From UMGS1519 sp963621885 (GTDB lineage: Bacteria; Actinomycetota; Coriobacteriia; Coriobacteriales; Eggerthellaceae), in assembly GCA_963621885.1 (NCBI GenBank), contig CAVFFT010000052.1, positions 1-42,621 of the forward strand: a DNA stretch of 42,621 bases, written 5' to 3'. The position numbers and the translations under genes are program-made. The number at the start of each line of letters is the position of its first letter. Positions within the stretch are counted from its first letter, which is position 1. The notes beneath the pieces were generated by a model that was not told the DNA's origin, made no database searches, and was given only the letters and a program-made list of their open reading frames with translations. Positions 1 through 8,234 of the stretch are shown here, piece after piece.

Positions 1-903
1 GCGGGTTGTTATGCGCTGCGGCAGGGGCGCGCGGGTTGTTTTCCAACGCCACTGGTGGGCGCGTCGCGCGTGTGTGATGAGGCGAGAGACGATGATGCCG
101 AACGCGAGGAGCGCCGGCGCGGCGATTGCGGCGGCCCATCCCCGATCGCTTTGCGTAGTCTGGATGGGAACGAGCGGTTCGTACGCGCATCTTTCTCCGG
201 TGACAAGCAACCGCAGGTCGTTCTTCCTTGTGATGAGATCGTTCAGTTGCGAAAGGCTGTCTCCATAGGTGGGCGAAGAGGTGCAGGTGACGAGCGTGCA
301 AAGGTCGCGGTTCTCTTGCGGCGCGAGGAATGCAACATCGTCAGGCGACACGGTGCGAATGTCGACCACCCGATAGCTGAGATGCTCTCCCATGACATGG
401 ATGGTGAACACATCACCGGCGACCACCTGTGTCAGCTTGTCGAACATGAGGATGTCGCGCATGCCCGAATGCCCGGTGATCACGCAATGGGTGTTCGTTC
501 CTCCTACCGGCAGTGCGCTTCCTTTGAGATGACCGGCTCCTTTCATGAGCGTCGAATCGTCGGTGCCGTGATAGACAGCCACGCGAATGCTCGCTTTGGG
601 AAACTCGAGCCAGCACATTTCGGGAACGCCGGAGCAACGCAGCTGCTCTTCGTAGGGGGCCACGGTGCCATCGCGCTCTTCACCGGCGAGCAGCGCATTG
701 TAAGCACGCGCTTGTTCAAGCGATTCCTGGCGCTCGCTAGCATTCACCTCATCGGTGCGGGAAATCGCGCTGCTTTCCTGATTTCGCGCGAGGTGCGCCG
801 CCCATGCCGCCGAGAGAGTGGGGTAGCAGGCGAGGGCGATGGCCGCCGATATTCCCATGATCAGCCATGCCTTTGCGCTGAACCCTGGCACTTTTCTCTC
901 CAT
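1..903 (-). CDS. Pilus-type (class C-like) sortase, partial at left edge
   Basis: An open frame of 301 codons runs off the window edge without a stop. It encodes a transpeptidase that should join or anchor LPXTG proteins such as the adjacent pilin. Visible parts: an N-terminal membrane segment (about 12-35), a conserved SrtC block (YHGTDDSTLMKGAGHL near 111-125), catalytic His145 in TGHSG, catalytic Cys207 in TLVTCT, the likely Arg238 in LLVTGER, and a second membrane segment (about 255-275), which is typical of class C. Two oddities: the usual GHRG is GHSG, and about a dozen extra residues lie between the Cys motif and the Arg strand. I see no DPF/DPW lid motif, only APY near 82-84. The ATG at 903 overlaps the pilin 3' end by 43 bp, so the two are probably one transcript. 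The C-terminus may extend beyond the window. Confidence 0.9.
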   Translation of the reverse strand, partial: MERKVPGFSAKAWLIMGISAAIALACYPTLSAAWAAHLARNQESSAISRTDEVNASERQESLEQARAYNALLAGEERDGTVAPYEEQLRCSGVPEMCWLEFPKASIRVAVYHGTDDSTLMKGAGHLKGSALPVGGTNTHCVITGHSGMRDILMFDKLTQVVAGDVFTIHVMGEHLSYRVVDIRTVSPDDVAFLAPQENRDLCTLVTCTSSPTYGDSLSQLNDLITRKNDLRLLVTGERCAYEPLVPIQTTQSDRGWAAAIAAPALLAFGIIVSRLITHARRAHQWRWKTTRAPLPQRITTR

Positions 904-2657
904 CCCCGAATCGACTTCCGCTTGGCATGCGAGGCGTCGCGCTTCTTGCGCGCGTAGAGGGCGATTGATGCGGCGGCGCAGAGAACGGCTGCCAGGTAGA
1001 GGGCCGTCCTGCCATCAAGGCCGGTAAGAGGAAGCATGGAACGCTTGTCATCCGAGGTGACGACGTGCACGATGCCGCTTGCCGCATCTGCGGATTCGAC
1101 TTTCGTTGCGATTTCGGAATCGTCATCGGCGCTTTCTCCGCCAGTGAGATGTGCGGTGAACGATTCGGGCCGTCCTGTCTGTTCGTTGGTCTCAAGGGAG
1201 ATCGTGAGTGTGATGTCGCTATCCTGAAGCTCATAGCCGGCAGGCGCTCCCGTCTCGTGAATGAGGTAATTGCCGCTTGCGATATAGGAGACGCTGATCA
1301 GGCCTTCTTCATTGCTTTCGAATTCATAGGCGATCTTGCCAACAGAGCCATCAGCCTGGAGATAGGCATTCTCGATTTGCGTGCCGTCCGCATCCGCTTT
1401 GCAAATGGTGAACTTCGCCCCAGCGAGTGTTTCCTGCGTGGACTTGTCGTATTTGGTCAGATTGAGTTGCCAGGTATAGACCGTCGCCTGTACGGGCGTG
1501 TCGGTCACGTCGACCTCGCTCACCGGGTCGGCGGTATGGGTGCAGGTGGCGACATTCGTATTGCCCTGCGAGCCAAGCACCGCACCAGTCACGAAGTGCG
1601 CCTGGTACTCGATGGTGAGGACATCGCCCTTGCAGATGGTTAGACAGTCAAGCAGATCGGCGAATTCGACGCTGAGAATGTTCTCGCTGTAGTTCAGCGA
1701 CGCGTCGCCTGTCAGGTCATTTTCCCCCACGCTCACCTTGACAGTCGAAACGTCGCCGCTCACAAGCTCAAGGCCGGTGGGAAGCGCGTCGTCAATCTTC
1801 CAGTGGTAGTGCGCGTAGGAGCCGATATTGTCAGGAACGGTGAACGCGATTTTGTAATTGATGTTCTCGCCAAAGTGCGCGTCGGTCCATTCACCCCATG
1901 TGCCATCGACATTGCTCTGCACCTGTTTCTGCAGCGTGCTCGTCCGGGCTTTTTCATCGATGCTCGTCGTGGAGGATCCGATTGGTATCCAGAGGGCGGA
2001 ACTGCCGGATTCGTCAGCGCCGATGCTTTCCGTATGCGTCACGAAGAGCCAGAGCCCCTCTTCGCCGGTGAAGGTTTCATCCGCCGTGGCTGTTAGCGGT
2101 TCGATGCCCGCGGATACGAGGGCTTGCGCGAGGGTGAGAGCGAAGCTCGTTCCCATTTTGGCGGCTGGCTCGCTCCCAGCATCCGTGTCGTCCTCTGATG
2201 CGGTGATGCGCTCTCCTATGAATTCCGCTGCATACTGCGGGTTGCTCGCGCTGTCCGCATCGTGCCCGTTTTCTGTCAGCCAATCCTGATAGCCATTTGC
2301 ATTCAGAATGCCTGTGACGGCGGTTTGGGTTTGCTCCGATGCCCATTTGATATGGGTGGCGTTGCCATCGGGCGCGCCTTCGCGGGTGCCGTCTTCCACT
2401 TCGGCCTTGAATATCTCGTAGGCATCGTATTGCGCTTCGGAATTCGCAAGGGAATGGATGGTGATTGTCCCCTCTTCGGCAGAGGCGGGAGTGCTGAGGA
2501 GAAGGCAGGCGGCCAGCGCGATCGCGCCGAGAGCGATTGATATGAGAAAGAGCATCGCGAGTGAGCCGGCGCTGCCATCGCGTGGTTTTCGCTGGTGAGA
2601 TGAGGAAGGCGTCGCAGTTCTCGCGACGGTGGGGATGCTTGCCGGGATGCTGTTCAT
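861..2657 (-). CDS. LPXTG-anchored isopeptide-forming pilin (SpaA/FimA-like backbone)
   Basis: A surface protein of 598 residues, probably the shaft subunit of a sortase-assembled pilus. From the N-terminus: a basic leader of about 30 residues, a hydrophobic signal (about 32-59, ending near TPASAEE), an N-terminal domain, a fimbrial isopeptide D2-type domain (about 240-385), a CnaB/SpaA domain (about 394-490) with the Lys-containing strand LNLTKYDK and the Glu of the E-box LIHETGAPAGYE, then the sorting signal LPLTG (542-546), a hydrophobic stretch and a basic tail. The ATG at 2657 is chosen because AAAGGAACGAGG lies just upstream; the frame is open 19 codons further. I could not find a canonical VYPK-type pilin motif, so the crosslinking lysine is uncertain. 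The long basic tail overlaps the sortase start. Confidence 0.9.
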   Translation of the reverse strand: MNSIPASIPTVARTATPSSSHQRKPRDGSAGSLAMLFLISIALGAIALAACLLLSTPASAEEGTITIHSLANSEAQYDAYEIFKAEVEDGTREGAPDGNATHIKWASEQTQTAVTGILNANGYQDWLTENGHDADSASNPQYAAEFIGERITASEDDTDAGSEPAAKMGTSFALTLAQALVSAGIEPLTATADETFTGEEGLWLFVTHTESIGADESGSSALWIPIGSSTTSIDEKARTSTLQKQVQSNVDGTWGEWTDAHFGENINYKIAFTVPDNIGSYAHYHWKIDDALPTGLELVSGDVSTVKVSVGENDLTGDASLNYSENILSVEFADLLDCLTICKGDVLTIEYQAHFVTGAVLGSQGNTNVATCTHTADPVSEVDVTDTPVQATVYTWQLNLTKYDKSTQETLAGAKFTICKADADGTQIENAYLQADGSVGKIAYEFESNEEGLISVSYIASGNYLIHETGAPAGYELQDSDITLTISLETNEQTGRPESFTAHLTGGESADDDSEIATKVESADAASGIVHVVTSDDKRSMLPLTGLDGRTALYLAAVLCAAASIALYARKKRDASHAKRKSIRGWREKCQGSAQRHG

Positions 2658-3220
2658 GGCCTCGTTCCTTTCTCGTATGAGCCAGGGCTTCAGACGGAAG
2701 GCGCGACCATGCACGGGGTATGTCGCAGAGTCGAGGCGTTACGTCGTTTGCGCGTTTGAGTCCCGATGCCGATTGGGTAGTTGAGTCCCAACGCCGATTG
2801 GGCAGTTGAGTCCCGACGCCGATTGTGCAGTTGAGACCCAACGCCAATCGAGCGGCTGAACCGCAGCGCTACGACGCGTATCTTGGGCAAGGCGCGTCCT
2901 TCCGTTTAATAGATGCTGGCAGGAGCGGTTCCCGTGCAATTTGCGGATTTCTCGCATTGGGTTCCCACGCATTTCGCACTACCTTCATTTCCGTATCTAT
3001 CCGCAGGTGAGAGGGCTGTTTCTTGCATGATTGAACCCCGCGATTTCTTTTGAGGAAATTTCTCGCGGCATGCGTGGGTGGTTTTCTTCGTGAACGCGGT
3101 TTCGTTGCGCGCGCAATCGCGGCGCCAGCTTAACGACATCTTGCATGGAGCTTTCACCGCGCGATGGCGCTTCATGGTATGAATGCAAGTGAAAAGAATG
3201 GCTTGAATGAAAGGACCCCT
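2658..3220. other. Intergenic region between divergent pilin and thioesterase genes
   Basis: 563 bp between two divergent genes. It holds the 25-bp repeat array (2756-2855) and a weak inverted repeat, CCGCGA at 3038-3043 against TCGCGG at 3063-3068. No convincing -35/-10 pair stands out for either gene. Open frames here are either read through the repeats or antisense and lack ribosome binding sites. Confidence 0.6.
2756..2855. repeat. Four 25-bp tandem repeats upstream of the pilin gene
   Basis: Four head-to-tail units of exactly 25 bp start at 2756, 2781, 2806 and 2831. Each begins TTGAGTCCC or TTGAGACCC, continues RAYGCC, and units 1-3 then carry GATTG. A decayed fifth unit follows. The third base after CCC alternates G, A, G, A through the array. 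It lies about 100-200 bp upstream of the pilin start codon, so it may sit in or near the pilin promoter. Confidence 0.9.
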
Positions 3221-3604
3221 ATGGAACTCGGAATCAAAGGAGCGCGGGATGTGCTTGTGAGCGAAGACAAGACCGCGCGGGCCATGGGAAGCGGCGAGCT
3301 CGGCGTTTTCGCGACGCCGGCCATGGTCGCGCTGGTGGAGGAGACGGCATGGCGCTCCGTCGCTTCGCACCTGGAGGATGGCCAGGGCACCGTGGGCACG
3401 AAGCTCGAGCTGGCGCATACGGCGCCCACGCCGGTGGGAATGCGCGTTCATTGCGAAACCGAGCTTGTTGAAATCGACCGTCGCCGCCTCGTCTTCTCGT
3501 TCGCAGTGAGCGACGAGACCGGCCCCATTGGCTCGGGCACGCATGAACGCTTCATCGTGGATAGCGCGCGATTCGAAACGAAGGCGAACGCTAAGCTCGC
3601 TTAG
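3221..3604 (+). CDS. Hotdog-fold thioesterase (fluoroacetyl-CoA thioesterase/FlK-like)
   Basis: A 127-residue single-domain protein matching the short FlK-like acyl-CoA thioesterase family, expected to hydrolyse small acyl-CoA thioesters in the cytoplasm. The family pattern is visible: TPAMVALVEETA (helix with the acidic residue), then VGTKLELAHTAPTPVGM and a C-terminal strand FSFAVSDETGPIGSGTHERF. The ATG at 3221 is preceded by AAAGGA at 5-nt spacing; an in-frame ATG at 3179 has no such site. The gene stands alone between the pilin locus and a convergent MATE gene. A 14-bp direct duplication (AAGCTCGCTTAGCG) covers the stop codon. The substrate cannot be told from sequence; FlK itself is specific for fluoroacetyl-CoA, which should not be assumed here. 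Confidence 0.8.
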   Translation: MELGIKGARDVLVSEDKTARAMGSGELGVFATPAMVALVEETAWRSVASHLEDGQGTVGTKLELAHTAPTPVGMRVHCETELVEIDRRRLVFSFAVSDETGPIGSGTHERFIVDSARFETKANAKLA

Positions 3605-3653
3605 CGAAGCTCGCTTAGCGGAGTGCGGTTAACAAATGAGCGTTTGCAACCAA

Positions 3654-3684
3654 AAGGCCTGGAATGATAATCATTCCAGGCCTT
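3654..3684. terminator. Bidirectional terminator between convergent genes
   Basis: A perfect inverted repeat with 14-bp arms starting AAGGCCTGGAATGA around a TAA loop. It sits between the ends of the thioesterase (plus) and MATE (minus) genes. U-tracts are modest on either side. Confidence 0.75.
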
Positions 3685-3713
3685 ACCTTATGGCATGCGT
3701 TCGAATCGATGCC

Positions 3714-5156
3714 CTATTTTTCTCGAGCGTAATCCTCGGTTTCGGCGAGCTGGCGCAGCCTTTTCACTTCGATGACGACGAATACCGTGGTCGTTATGAA
3801 GGCGAGCATATCCGAGATCGGCACGCACAGGATGACGCCTTCAAGTCCCGACAGTCCGAAAACCGACATCGCGATTGGCGGGAAGAAGAGGTAGAGCGGG
3901 ATCAGGAAAAGGACCTGACGCGTCAATTCAAGAATGGTCGACTTCATCGGCTGGCCGCTTGACTGGAAATAGCTCGAGCCCATCATCTGATAGCCCACGA
4001 AGGGGAGCCAGATCGCGAACACACGCATGGTCAGGCAGGTGAAGGGCATGAGCTCGTCCGACACGGTGAACGGAATCAGCGCGATTTGCGGAGCAAGCTC
4101 GAAGAACGCCCAGCAGAAGGTTGCAATGCCCACCGACCCGAAACAGGCGTACTTGAAAGTGCGCATCACGCGTTTCCATTCGCGGGCACCCACGTTGAAT
4201 CCAAGAATGGGCTGCGCGCCGGCGGTAAGGCCGATGACCATGGTGTAGCTCAAGCCGAGAACCTTCCACACGATGCTGATGGCGGCGAGAGCGGCGGTCG
4301 GTCCGAGGGGGTCGGTTGCCGCGTAGCGGGTGATGGCGTAGTTGAGCACTACCGTCACGACGGAGCTTCCCACCTGCATGACGAACGAGGCGAGGCCAAG
4401 CGTCATGATGTTGATTGCAAGACGGAAATCAAGCGGGATGTTGCGCCCGCGCAGATGGAAGGCGGCCGTCTTCACGAACATGAAGTAGACCATGACCGGA
4501 ACCATGCCGATGCCCTGTCCAATGACTGTGGCGTAAGCGCTTCCCGCGATACCCCAGCCCGCGCCAAGCACAAGCGCGGCATTCAACACGACGCAGGCTC
4601 CCGTGCCCAGAGCCGAGGTTCCTAGCGCGAGATTCGGCTTGCCGGCCGTACGCAGGAAGTTGTTCATTCCCAAGCCGAGCGATTGCAAGATGAAGCCCAC
4701 GCAGATGATCTGGACGAAGGTCTTCGTCGGCTCCCACAGCTCTTCGGTGCATCCCAAAAGCGCGAGAAGCGGATTGATGAAGAAGACGCCGATAATCGCG
4801 GTGATGACGCCAAGGCTTACGAGAAGGGTGGCGGTATTGCCCACGATCTTCTCGACCTTCTCATGGTTGCCGCGTCCGAGTTCGATGGCCGCGAGCGCGT
4901 TGCCGCCCATGCCGGCGAGCATCGAGAAGCCCATGAGAATCGTTTGAACGGGGAAGGCGAGCTGTGTGACCGCTGCGCCCACTTCGGGGACGGCTATCTG
5001 CAGGAACACCGTATCGATGATGTTGTAGAGCGAGCCGCATATCATGGCGACAATGGACGGAATGGAAAACTCGATAAGCAGCTTTCCAATGCGTTCCGTG
5101 CCAAGGCGGTCGGTGCTATTTGAGCTCTCGATTGCTTCCTTGTTGGTCTCTTTCAC
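3714..5156 (-). CDS. MATE family multidrug/sodium efflux transporter
   Basis: A 480-residue polytopic membrane protein of the usual MATE length, with about 12 hydrophobic segments. It should export organic cations or other toxic compounds in exchange for Na+ or H+. The N-terminal block GKLLIEFSIPSIVAMICGSLYNIIDT (split here by its helix turn) and the later AGAQPILGFNVGA motif are characteristic of the family. The first codon is GTG at 5156, only 12 nt after the stop of the upstream reductase gene, with a weak purine-rich site, so translation is probably coupled. The pair is likely transcribed from the promoter near 5787. Confidence 0.9.
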   Translation of the reverse strand: MKETNKEAIESSNSTDRLGTERIGKLLIEFSIPSIVAMICGSLYNIIDTVFLQIAVPEVGAAVTQLAFPVQTILMGFSMLAGMGGNALAAIELGRGNHEKVEKIVGNTATLLVSLGVITAIIGVFFINPLLALLGCTEELWEPTKTFVQIICVGFILQSLGLGMNNFLRTAGKPNLALGTSALGTGACVVLNAALVLGAGWGIAGSAYATVIGQGIGMVPVMVYFMFVKTAAFHLRGRNIPLDFRLAINIMTLGLASFVMQVGSSVVTVVLNYAITRYAATDPLGPTAALAAISIVWKVLGLSYTMVIGLTAGAQPILGFNVGAREWKRVMRTFKYACFGSVGIATFCWAFFELAPQIALIPFTVSDELMPFTCLTMRVFAIWLPFVGYQMMGSSYFQSSGQPMKSTILELTRQVLFLIPLYLFFPPIAMSVFGLSGLEGVILCVPISDMLAFITTTVFVVIEVKRLRQLAETEDYAREK

Positions 5157-5168
5157 GTGACCGCCACA

Positions 5169-5750
5169 CTAACGGATGAAGTTCGTCGCGGGCTTGTCGA
5201 GCTTCACCGGCTGTTCAACGCCTGCCGCGCGACCAGCCTCGATGCTCTTCAATATCCAAGCCATGTTGCGTCCGAGGCGGCGCATCACATGAATGCCCTC
5301 TTCGTCCTGCATGACGTCCTCTGGTTTCTGACCGTGAACCATCGGCCAGTAGCAGGAGCTTACGAGAGGCATTTCGACATACTCGAGATATTTGTTGAGG
5401 CGGTCGAGCGTCGCGGTGGTGCCGGCACGACGTGCAGAGGTCACCGAAGCGCCCGGCTTGAAGCGGAACGCGTCGCCGTAGCTTGTGAACAGGCGGTCGA
5501 GGAGTGCGCAGATCTCTCCCGAAGGGCCTGCGTAATACACCGGAGAACCGAGCACGAGGCCGTCGCAGGAGGCACCCGCCTCGCCAATCTCACGCACGAG
5601 ATCATTTACTTCGCCGGTCAGGATGCGCTTGTCGACGTGTACGATTTCGCTTTCGACGCCACTTTCGGCCAGACCTTCGCCAACATACGAGAGTGCGGTA
5701 TAGGTACAGCCCTTTTCATGGCGACTGCCATTGATCATGAGAACCTTCAT
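5169..5750 (-). CDS. Flavodoxin-fold NAD(P)H-dependent FMN reductase family protein
   Basis: 193 residues. The N-terminus MKVLMINGSRHEKGCTY and the segment GLVLGSPVYYAGPSGEI are the FMN phosphate- and ring-binding loops of the NADPH-dependent FMN reductase/flavodoxin-like family. It likely reduces quinones, nitro compounds or flavin using a bound FMN. The ATG at 5750 follows AAGGAAGGACGAGC, a good ribosome site; an upstream in-frame ATG at 5768 is less well placed. It is the first gene of a two-gene unit with the MATE exporter, a pairing that suggests a xenobiotic response, which is inference. Confidence 0.85.
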   Translation of the reverse strand: MKVLMINGSRHEKGCTYTALSYVGEGLAESGVESEIVHVDKRILTGEVNDLVREIGEAGASCDGLVLGSPVYYAGPSGEICALLDRLFTSYGDAFRFKPGASVTSARRAGTTATLDRLNKYLEYVEMPLVSSCYWPMVHGQKPEDVMQDEEGIHVMRRLGRNMAWILKSIEAGRAAGVEQPVKLDKPATNFIR

Positions 5751-5783
5751 GCTCGTCCTTCCTTTCATTCATTTGTCAGGCGC

Positions 5784-5819
5784 ATTATCACACATCGGTA
5801 GCAAGGGGCCGCCGATGTG
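5784..5819 (-). promoter_or_regulatory. Extended -10 promoter with flanking inverted-repeat operator
   Basis: On the minus strand TGTGATAAT (extended -10, GATAAT = 5789-5784) lies 33 nt upstream of the reductase start. Immediately upstream, CACATCGG (5791-5798) and CCGATGTG (5812-5819) form a perfect 8-bp inverted repeat with a 13-bp spacer that spans the -35 position. This is the layout of a dimeric repressor or activator site. No regulator gene is adjacent. Confidence 0.6.
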
Positions 5820-6056
5820 CACAAAACTTGAGCATGAGTTGGAAGGAAATGTGAAGGTGGTAGGGGAACCGGGTGAAAGACGCTCACGCGAGAGCGTCTG
5901 CCTCGGGATGTTCGGTTTGAAGCTTATGACCTGCTGCGATGCATGTGATGCGCGGTTCGCCTCTTACGCCGCTTTGCTTTTGGTGCGCAATTCGCCGCTC
6001 GCAGCATCAGGCGCATGGCATGCGGTTTGAGTGAGAACACCGGCCCGGCGTCCCAA
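5820..6056. other. Intergenic region downstream of the P-type ATPase
   Basis: Holds the ATPase terminator hairpin (5878-5899) and, at 6015-6027, a single copy of the 13-mer ATGGCATGCGGTT that recurs in the tandem array upstream of the same gene. Otherwise I see nothing coding. Confidence 0.6.
5878..5899 (-). terminator. Rho-independent terminator of the P-type ATPase gene
   Basis: An 8-bp perfect stem, AGACGCTC (5878-5885) with GAGCGTCT (5892-5899), 6-nt loop, followed on the minus strand by TTTCACCC. It lies 158 bp past the ATPase stop. Confidence 0.6.
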
Positions 6057-8234
6057 CTAGCGCTGAGGCGCTCCCGTCTCCTTCAGGAGCGGCGTCATAT
6101 TGCGTGCGGTGATCGCCATCGTCGACGTGTTATGCAGCAGAGCGCTTGTCGTGTTTGGCAGCAGTCCTGCCACGCCGAAGACGATAAGGGCCGTGTTGAA
6201 CGCCACGATAAAGCGATAGTCGTTCTGGATACGCCGCATAAGAGCGCAGCTCAGGGAACGCACTTTCAGAATCGTCGCGAGATTGGAATGCAGCAACGTG
6301 ATGTCGGCAACCTCGCGGGCGACATCGCTTGCGTCAACCATCGCGACGGAGACATCGGCCTTTGCGAGCGCGGGGGAGTCGTTCACGCCGTCGCCAACCA
6401 TGACAACGGTGTGTCCGGCGGCCTTGTATTCCTCGATGATGCGGGCCTTGTCTTCGGGAAGCACTTGTGAGCGGTATTCCTTGATGCCCAGTTCGCGCGC
6501 GACGGTGCGTGCGGCGTTTTCCGAATCGCCGGTCAGCATCACAATGTTCTTGAAGCCTGCGGCGCGCAAAGCCGCGACGGATTCGGTCGCTTCGGGGCGA
6601 AGCGGATCGCTGATGCAGATGGCGCCTTCAAGCTGATTGTCGACGGCGAGGAATATCACGCTGCAGCCTGGTGCCATGCGCGAAATTCGCTGCTTCAGAC
6701 GGGCCGGAGCTTCCACGCCTTCATCTTCGAATACGAAATGCCAACTGCCAATGATTGCCTTCTTGCCATTGACGGTCGAGGCGATGCCATGGGCGACCAG
6801 GTATTTCACTTCAGCATGGAGCTCGTCTTCGTGCAGGATGCCTCGCTCGGCAGCCGCCGCGACAACGGCGTGCGCCATGCTATGCGGGAAGTGCTCTTCC
6901 AGACAGGCGGCCATCTTCAAGACGCCTTCCTCGTCGAGCGTTCCGAGCGGAATGACTCGTTTCACCTTCGGCTGGGCGGTCGTAAGCGTGCCGGTCTTGT
7001 CGAACACGATGGTGTCGGCCTGGGCCATTACCTCAAGGTAGCGCCCGCCCTTCACCACGATGCCTTCGTTTGCGGCCTCGCGCATCGCCGACATGATGGC
7101 GACCGGCGTGGAGAGCTTGATCGCACAGGAATAGTCGACCATGAGAACCGCCATCGCCTTATTGATGTCGCGCGTGATTGCGGCAACAAGAATGAAGGCA
7201 AGCAGATTGTAGGGAACGATGGCATCCGCCAGTCGCTCCGCCCGGCTTTGCGCGCCTGCTTTGAGCTTGGACGACTCGTCGATAAGGGAAATGATGCGGC
7301 TGATGCGCGTTTCCGCTCCTGCGCCGCGCACTTCCACAACAAGCGACCCCTCTTCGACAACCGTTCCCGCGAAGACCGAATCGCCGCTCTCCTTGAGCAC
7401 GAGCTGCGATTCGCCGGTCATGGAAGCCTCGTTAATCGCCGCTTCGCCTTCGAGAACCGTGCCATCCACCGGTACCATGGCACCCGTGCGCACGCGGATG
7501 CGGTCACCGCTCTTCACCTGCGACAGCGGGATGGTGATATCGGCGCCGTCGTCCATGACGAGCCAGACCTCGTTGACATTGATGGCAAGGCTTTGCGCGA
7601 GCGCCATGCGGCTTCTCTCGTGCGTATAGCGTTCCATGCAATCCGAGATCTTCAGGAGCATCATGATTGTGCCCGCCGAATCGAAGGAACCGCGCAGAAT
7701 CGAGGCGGTTATCGCGGTCGCGTCGAGAACCTCGACCGTGAGTTCGCGTTTGCGCAGATGGTGCAGGCCCTTTGCGATGAAGGGGAGCGCGTGCCAGACG
7801 CAGATGACATGGCGGATCGGCGCCGGAAGAATGAGCTTGCGCAGATAACGCCGCGCGATGATGCCCATGACTTCGCAGGCGAAACGATTGTCAACCTCGG
7901 ACTGGCGCTGGTCATCGGAGGGCGTTCCTTCGGGAAGCTCTGTGCGCTTGAATGAATCGAGAACCGCAATGATCCGTTCACGGCAACCCGCATCGTGGTC
8001 GTCGTATTCCACCAGAACGCTGCCGTTTGCGGGAGCGGTGAGCACCTTCTTCACGCCGCGCACGCGCAAAAGCGTATCGGCGATGCCATAACCTTGCGCG
8101 TCAATGAAGCTGTTGCGTCCAAAGCGCGCCCGCAGGCGTCCAGGGAAGTCGCAGGTGAGCGTATAGCGCATCGGCGACGATTTCAGACTCTCCAGAAGCT
8201 CGAGGTCGGTTATGGCATTCGCGGTGTGAGACAT
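6057..8234 (-). CDS. Heavy-metal P-type (P1B-like) ATPase with degenerate HMA domain
   Basis: A 725-residue cation pump. It has an N-terminal HMA-like domain without CXXC (about 20-95), TGES (273-276), the transmembrane motif SCA around Cys370 in place of CPx, the phosphorylation site DKTGT at Asp412, and GDGVND (614-619). The nucleotide-domain HP motif of P1B pumps is replaced by HSMAHAV (451-457). The combination of a CXXC-less HMA-like domain, YSCA and HSMA defines a recognisable subgroup of metal pumps in Firmicutes and Actinobacteria; substrate is not established to my knowledge, and Mn, Zn, Fe and Cu are all possible. Start ATG at 8234 has only a moderate site (CCAGG, 8-nt spacing) and its start codon lies within the first unit of a tandem-repeat array. 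The DUF6110 gene upstream is a likely functional partner. Confidence 0.9.
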   Translation of the reverse strand: MSHTANAITDLELLESLKSSPMRYTLTCDFPGRLRARFGRNSFIDAQGYGIADTLLRVRGVKKVLTAPANGSVLVEYDDHDAGCRERIIAVLDSFKRTELPEGTPSDDQRQSEVDNRFACEVMGIIARRYLRKLILPAPIRHVICVWHALPFIAKGLHHLRKRELTVEVLDATAITASILRGSFDSAGTIMMLLKISDCMERYTHERSRMALAQSLAINVNEVWLVMDDGADITIPLSQVKSGDRIRVRTGAMVPVDGTVLEGEAAINEASMTGESQLVLKESGDSVFAGTVVEEGSLVVEVRGAGAETRISRIISLIDESSKLKAGAQSRAERLADAIVPYNLLAFILVAAITRDINKAMAVLMVDYSCAIKLSTPVAIMSAMREAANEGIVVKGGRYLEVMAQADTIVFDKTGTLTTAQPKVKRVIPLGTLDEEGVLKMAACLEEHFPHSMAHAVVAAAAERGILHEDELHAEVKYLVAHGIASTVNGKKAIIGSWHFVFEDEGVEAPARLKQRISRMAPGCSVIFLAVDNQLEGAICISDPLRPEATESVAALRAAGFKNIVMLTGDSENAARTVARELGIKEYRSQVLPEDKARIIEEYKAAGHTVVMVGDGVNDSPALAKADVSVAMVDASDVAREVADITLLHSNLATILKVRSLSCALMRRIQNDYRFIVAFNTALIVFGVAGLLPNTTSALLHNTSTMAITARNMTPLLKETGAPQR

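Noticed and set aside
55..957. 300-codon plus-strand frame at the left edge
   Set aside because: The opposite strand encodes a clear sortase with catalytic His, Cys and Arg; this frame has no domain or ribosome site.
2739..2972. Minus-strand frame with repetitive peptide upstream of the pilin
   Set aside because: It arises from reading the 25-bp DNA repeats; no ribosome site, and related frames are open only by chance.
3661..3677. Fur-box look-alike AATGATAATCATT
   Set aside because: It is the centre of the perfect palindromic terminator between two convergent 3' ends, where a repressor site would have no promoter to act on.
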